This document shows, piece after piece, positions 58,773-64,000 of a stretch of DNA of 64,000 bases. The notes under the pieces are model-generated. The model did no database searches and was not told the origin of the DNA. It worked only from the letters and a program-made list of their open reading frames with translations. Made by a program: the position numbers and the translations under genes. Each line of letters opens with the position of its first letter. The stretch's first letter is position 1. The DNA is taken from contig BRXU01000021.1 in the NCBI GenBank assembly GCA_030267565.1, positions 359,501 through 423,500 of the forward strand, read 5' to 3'. This DNA comes from Pleodorina starrii (lineage: Eukaryota; Chlorophyta; Chlorophyceae; Chlamydomonadales; Volvocaceae).

Positions 58773-61289
58773 ATGAAGTTCTCGCAACATGAGATCAGAA
58801 TGCCGGCAATGAAGCGTGGCTGTCATCTTGTGACGGACAAGGTGCGCGAGGGTCAGGGCAATGCATGCATTCCGCAGCACAGCTTGCGGAACGGGATTTG
58901 AAAGTCACCGGCTCACCGCTGACAGCGATTCACAGTTGTCCACTGGCGGCGCTTTTCATGGCGTTAACGTGTCTGCGCTGTCGGATTCGGTTGGCGGGTT
59001 CGGTATACCATGCACCTGCCACGCTGGGACACTCCAGCACCTGCCTCAACTTTGCCTGCTGCCTCACCTCCCGATGTTACCTGTCGGTACCTCCCACGCG
59101 CAATCGGGTTTTCTTTCCTTTCACGAATTAAACTGCCTTGCCTTTTGCATGGTCTGCCACGGCATTCGTAGCCTGGGCAGGGGCTTCCTTGGCTTCCTGG
59201 GGCAACAAGACGCATCGATCTTGAAAACCCCCCGGGGCGAATCCGGTCGGATCGGGCTCCCGGGGGCCTCTCCTGCGCAGCAGTCTGACCGCCAGGGGTT
59301 CCGCCCCTCTGACAGTGCGGGACGGAGGTGCTGGTCGGAGGGCCGGGGGCCAACCACCACCACCGCCACCACCACCACCACCACCACCCCTGCCGCTGGC
59401 GTGGACATCGACTTGGCTGTGCGCCCCTGCATGCGGAGGTGCACGCTATAACCCATGTTCCCCCACCCCAACCCCGAGGGTGTGCGGTGGGGCCTGAGGG
59501 GCTCAGCTGATGCCCGCACCGCACCGCGCCGCACTGCACTGCACTGCACTGCACTGCACTGCACCGGCCTGGTGCTGCCACCCATCCACCGGCTTTTCAC
59601 ACTTGCCTCTTCGCGCCCTCCAACCCTCTTCGGCCCTTACTGTCCATTCCTGCCTGCACCCTCCTCCCACCGCGCCGTGGTCCGATCCGGTCCGGTGGGA
59701 CTCGTGCGGATCCCATTCGGATCCCATTCGGATCCCATTCGGATCCCATTCGGATCCCATTGGGGTCCGTGCCCGGGAGCAGATCATGAAGGAGATCGGC
59801 GGCTCGTTGGCGGGATATAAGGTCGGCCTCGCGAACATTTTCAGTAAGTGCCGCACTGGTCGGGATGCGGCGCCGCTTACAATCCAGAATGGAAACTATC
59901 ACACGGCAATTGCGGCTTTGCGGGTATGCCCAACCAACCAACTAACCTGTCACCGCCCGCGCAGTCCAACACACGAGCGCCTCTCTAACCATCAACGAGA
60001 ACGCAGACCCAGATGTACGGAAAGACATGGAGACGTACCTCAACCTCTCCGTACCCGAGGTACGTCATCATGATGTACGGCAGACCTCCCGTAAGAGCGA
60101 GGCCGGAGACGCTTTACGTCCCCGATCTCATTTTCCATTTCCCGTATTTCCAGTATTTCCCCTCCCTCGTCCCATTCCTCAGGGCGGCAAGGCCCCCTGG
60201 GTCCACACGGACGAGGGCCCCGATGACATGCCGGCTCACGTCAAGAGCTCCCTCTTTGGAGCATCGCTCACCGTCCCCATCACCCAGGGCCGACTCAATC
60301 TGGGCACCTGGCAGGTGGGGGTAATAGAAAACGGCCCGGAACGAGGGAACGCAACGCAGTTGGGGGGAGCTGGGGGCTGATCGATTGGGGACGGAACAGC
60401 TCGTGGGCGCGTGGCAGTCAAGGTGGCGGAGAGCTGGGGGTGGCGGACAGCTGGGGCCTGAGGGAGAGCTGGGGCCCGAGGGAGGCGAGGCGAGGAGAAT
60501 GGAGGAGGGAGGCGGGTAGCGAGGAGGGGAGCGATGATGGGCAGCCTACCGCACCGCGCCGTGGCGGAAGCGGCGCCGTCCTCCTAAGCCGCCCACTTCG
60601 CCCTCTTTGAAGCTGATTGTCTGTGGGAGGATTCCTTTTGGGGGGTTGAATGCTCGCTCTGTCACTGTCTCACCCTTACACACCGTGGGGCTGCGGGGGA
60701 AGTGCGGGAGACGACTGGGCCCCCGACACCACCCGGGAGCTGGGGGAGGTCCGTTGCCAGCTTGCCACCCTCGGCCCGACCTGGGCTCCGGGACCTGAAT
60801 CCAGGATTCTGGGATTCCGGGGTTCCTAACCGAATCCGGATTCCGGAACGGAATCCCGAGGGCGCAAAACACGCTCGAAGAGCCCTTCAGGCTCGCCCCA
60901 CATTCGCTCAACCTAATGTGGGGCCCTGCTCGCCTCGTCTGATCCACCTCACACCCTCGCCCTGCGCCCCTCCCTCCCTCCCTCCCTCTCTCCCCTTGCC
61001 ATTACCCACCCGGCCCTTGCTCCGAGCCGGCTCACGCACCCGCCCGCCTCACTCCGAATCAACCGCCGACACATGCCCCCGGTCCCCAGCGGCCGCCAAA
61101 CCCAAGATTTCCCTCCCTCCCTGGCGCAGACCCTCTCAATTACGCTTCCTCTCAATCCCGCTCACATCACCAACCGCCCTCCGAACTGCCTCAACCGCCC
61201 TCCGAACTGCCGTACAGGGCATCTGGCTGTGTGAGCACCGAGACCACGCATCCGGCCGCAACATCGTTGTGACGCTGCAGGGCGAGTGA
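58773..61289 (+). CDS. YjbQ/UPF0047 family protein (142 aa)
   Basis: Five exons: 58,773-58,841, 59,783-59,843, 59,965-60,059, 60,183-60,314 and 61,218-61,289 (stop TGA), all GT/AG and in phase. The spliced protein is 142 residues, the usual length of this family (E. coli YjbQ is about 138). It carries every block of the family in order: the start [74 protein letters not shown] joined to GIWLCEHRD, and VTLQGE at the end. The two His and the acidic residues of [12 protein letters not shown] and EHRD are intact. Members are annotated as secondary thiamine-phosphate synthase from complementation in bacteria; the physiological role in algae is not known to me. I chose ATG 58,773 because it aligns with the family start. 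No transit peptide is visible, so a cytosolic location is the simplest reading. Confidence 0.95.
59365..59571. repeat. CCA and CTGCA microsatellites in intron 1
   Basis: An (ACC)n-type run at about 59,355-59,393 and a run of CACTG units at about 59,530-59,565, both within the first intron of the YjbQ-like gene. Confidence 0.88.
59707..59761. repeat. 11-bp tandem repeat CGGATCCCATT, 5 units
   Basis: Five perfect units that end 21 bp before the exon 2 acceptor of the YjbQ-like gene, so the array includes most of the region where a branch point would lie. Confidence 0.95.
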
Positions 61290-63676
61290 GGACCGGTCCT
61301 GTGTGTATGCGTGCGTGTGTGCGTGCGTGTGCATGCGTGTGTATATGTGTGTTGTGTGCGCACAGTGGACCGAGTCATGTAGGTCCTCCAGACGCGCCGC
61401 ACTGCGGAGTGCGGAGCTCTGAATTGCCCGTTTCTTTTCGCCGCGAAGGCTGCCGGGAGCGCTTGCAGTGGCTTCGCCACTCAGAGGGGTTTTACATAAA
61501 TGTCGCCGCCCGATCCGGTCCGGGGCGCGGCCAGCGCCGGGCAACGCGGCTGCGCCGGCAGGTCTTGCTGCCGGAGACTGCCTTGCCCTCCACAACGCTG
61601 TTACGGATGTCATGTGTTGTTGTGGATGTGACAGCGGGCTCTACGTAGAATCCTGAAAATTGGATGTGGTGATGTCAAAGATGTGGGATGTACGGGCACG
61701 TGTTTGTTTGTTGGGTGAGAATGGGTTGGCGGGAATGGGGTCAGGGACGGTCGGTCCGTTCATGTATGATTGGCGCCCAGTGTCAGGGATAGGCGCACAA
61801 GTACGACATGTATGTTGTCGTGAATGACAATATGGCATATACATATACACAGCCGCAGGCGGGACGCTCCCTTCAGAATTGTCCCCAACGGGTGAAATCA
61901 GATTGTTTGAAAACCCACAGGTACGAAGCTACGAACGACGACGAAACCGCAGCCAGGAGACCGGCGGCGACATGGGCTGGGGCCTGGGGCCGCCTGGGAG
62001 CTGGGAGGCGCAACGGGGCGGGCGGCGGAAGGTGGCCCCCGCCAATAGCGAGCAGCCCACAGGCCCACCGCACAGCCCCCCCTCCGCATGCGCAGTGTAG
62101 CAGCAGCAGCGAAGCGGTGAAGCGGCGCCAGTGCAGTGTTGCCCCGGCGTGACCAGCCGGATTCCCGAGATATCCCGCCACGACAGCGTCGCTCGTGTGC
62201 CTGAGCGGCGATTGCGATTGCGAATGCGGTTGCGGTCCCGCAGGGCAGCAGCAGCTTTCCGCCGCGCGGTCTTGGACCGCATCGTGGACGCACCGCATAT
62301 GTAACAAGGCAGCACCGCAGCTACGCCCGCGTGTTTCTCCGCCCGTCCGTCCTTCCTTCTCCTTCCGGAGTTGTTTCGCGGTATTCGGTCGGCTGTCATC
62401 GCTTGCTGACAGCGCAGCTCTTTGCTTCCCGACCCAGTCCTGAACTCCTGACCCCGCCCCTGGTCCCGGTCCCAGGAGTTGAGCGATGCTGCCAGCCGGG
62501 TACCGGTAGCTGCCCGACACAGCACGCGGGCTCCCGGCTCCCGGGTTGGGCCCAACTGGCGGCCGCCCTGTGCTTGGGACTCGGCATGAATAATCGGGCA
62601 GCACGTAATTCTCAGGTACTGATTGAATGAATTTGTTCACAATGAGGAGTGAACCCCGAGGCTCGCAGCGTACGTTTCCTTACCACCGCTGCCCTTTGTC
62701 CTCCAGCTGCGCCACGCATCGTCGCATGGCGCCGCATGGCGTGGTGACTCACGAGAGGCCTGTCCTATAAATGGCGCCCAGCGCGCCGCGCCGCTTTGAA
62801 CTGCTTTGAAAGCTCCCAGGCGTGCCGGCCCCACCGGAGCAAAATCCATCCTAACTCCCAGATCTTTGAATTCGCGTCGCGGTCTCGATAACCCTACATC
62901 GCACATCCCTTCCTCCCAAAGAGTACCTTCCATAATTACAGTGGATGCTGGTCCCCTACCATTATTAAGGGGTTAAGGCGGGCGCACGCAGGCAAGCAAG
63001 CATCCCTGATGGCGGGGGGGCGACGCGGCGCTCGACCGCAACGTTCGCAGGAAGCTGCAACGGGCACCAGCGCCGCCGCCGCCGCCGCCTCCCGGAAGGA
63101 GCGCGACTGTCCAGAATGAACACTGGCGCACGCCCACATTCTCACCCAAGCACGTGCAAAACTGCAAATACGCCCCGAGGGTTGTGGGTGCGAGCCGGCG
63201 ATCGTAGGCAGCTGAACTGCACGCACTCACTCGTCCACACGCGAGACAGACCGACCAGGTGCGGTGAGTTGCAGGTCCGTTGAGCTTCTGGTCCCGCGCA
63301 CAAAGTCGATACTGTGTGTTGTGCGCTATGTGTGCGCTGTGTGTGTGTCTGCCTGTCTATCTGTGTGCGAGCAGCGTGCGAGTAGGCTCAAGAGCCGGCA
63401 GAGTGCTGCATGCGCGGTGACCGTTGATCGCTGCGAAAGAGCGCCGGAAGGCCTATACCGTATAGGTTGACGGCGGCTGTGGAGTCGCCGCCGTTTTGGT
63501 GACCCACTCCGCCTTGCCACAATGTCTACCGGGGAATCTTGATGGGGGGTAAAGTTGGAAGGTGTTAGTGGGCACGGAATGTCGTTTCCGGCGTAGTCCG
63601 CCTTTGAGGCTTTTCCTGCGACCCACATCGCCCTAGCATCGCCTTTCTTGCCCGCTTATTGCCAAATCTGGCACGA
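61290..63676. other. no supported gene
   Basis: Contains a GTGTGCGTGCGT-type run (about 61,300-61,355) and a GCCGCC run near 63,073-63,090. Several open frames occur on both strands at 61.8-63.2 kb, none with a family match or coherent splice structure. The 3' untranslated region of the YjbQ-like gene lies at the left end; a possible TGTAA polyadenylation signal is at about 62,300. Confidence 0.45.
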
Positions 63677-63907
63677 ATGGCAGACCCTGGAGACAAGCCA
63701 GGCGAAATGAAGAGCTTCGACGAGTACGTCGAAAAGTTACGGGCCAATTTATTAGGGTCGGAGGGAAGGATGAGGGAAGCTACTGGGACGGCTCGGAAGG
63801 ATCTGAGGGAAGACGTCGCGACAGCCGCCGAACGGGAGGAAAAACGTCGCTGCCATGGCTGGGGTTTTACAGGGCTTTGCATTAGGATCAAAGCACGCAG
63901 GAATTAG
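63677..63907 (+). CDS. short ORF, possible first exon
   Basis: ATG 63,677 opens a 76-codon frame that starts MADPGDKPGEMKSFDEYVEK and is highly charged (TARKDLREDVATAAEREEKR), with coiled-coil character. It may be the first exon of a gene, or of a retroelement gag, that continues beyond the window. I do not recognise it, and the last dozen codons may already be intron. Confidence 0.3.
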   Translation: MADPGDKPGEMKSFDEYVEKLRANLLGSEGRMREATGTARKDLREDVATAAEREEKRRCHGWGFTGLCIRIKARRN

Positions 63908-64000
63908 GCCAACGATTTCAAAAGATCGTCATTGCGATTGTGTAGACGCCCCGCAACGCCGTAAAAGCGACTTGTAACGGAAACATAACACAAAAAACGC

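Noticed and set aside
61873..62640. Minus-strand frame of 255 codons
   Set aside because: No in-frame ATG at a plausible place, GC-driven composition, and no motif. The opposite strand is open as well.

Overview
The window is nuclear DNA of a eukaryote, most probably a chlorophycean (volvocine-type) green alga. The evidence is short GT-AG introns in every convincing gene, a long serine-proline rod of the extracellular-matrix type (11-residue repeat SPPPPSPPAPP), a WSC domain, Copia, L1-type and Helitron-type transposon remnants, and dense micro- and minisatellites. There are no operons, no ribosome binding sites and no complete tRNA or rRNA gene. The clade assignment is inference.

Layout. 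1-3.3 kb holds transposon debris: a small hAT-type MITE with a perfect 8-bp target duplication, a 70-bp-arm foldback hairpin, a perfect (ATG)99 tract and a decayed LINE. 3.5-5.1 kb (minus) holds the last three exons of a WSC-domain gene. 5.3-35.3 kb is a 30-kb mosaic repeat island built from a few reused modules: a tRNA-like module A (about 14 copies), module B (about 10 copies, derived from a Helitron-type gene whose 5' part survives at 7,993-9,492), hexanucleotide arrays that start at the end of module A, a degenerate CCCCATGCTCCGCCCCGCTCC minisatellite, two arrays of a telomere-like heptamer GGGGCTA, and several kilobase-scale duplications.

35.4-42.7 kb (minus) is a large extracellular-type gene: a low-complexity N-terminal part, a rod of about 40 repeats of 11 residues, and a TCAF-like domain. 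Its last visible exon ends in a splice donor whose phase fits the first WSC exon on the far side of the island, so the island may lie in one giant intron. 43-47.5 kb holds a 5'-truncated Copia element inside a structure with terminal inverted repeats and a 5-bp target duplication, a second SINE copy, a 171-bp tandem duplication and a LINE endonuclease fragment.

49.6-61.3 kb is the gene-bearing part: a seven-exon gene of unknown function (plus, 640 aa predicted), a four-exon membrane-protein gene of unknown function (minus, 465 aa predicted), and, head-to-head with it across 299 bp, a complete five-exon YjbQ/UPF0047 (thiamine-phosphate-synthase-like) gene. 61.3-64 kb holds no gene I can support except a short open frame at 63,677.

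Exon boundaries were read by eye from GT/AG sites and checked only for phase consistency; no transcript evidence was available.
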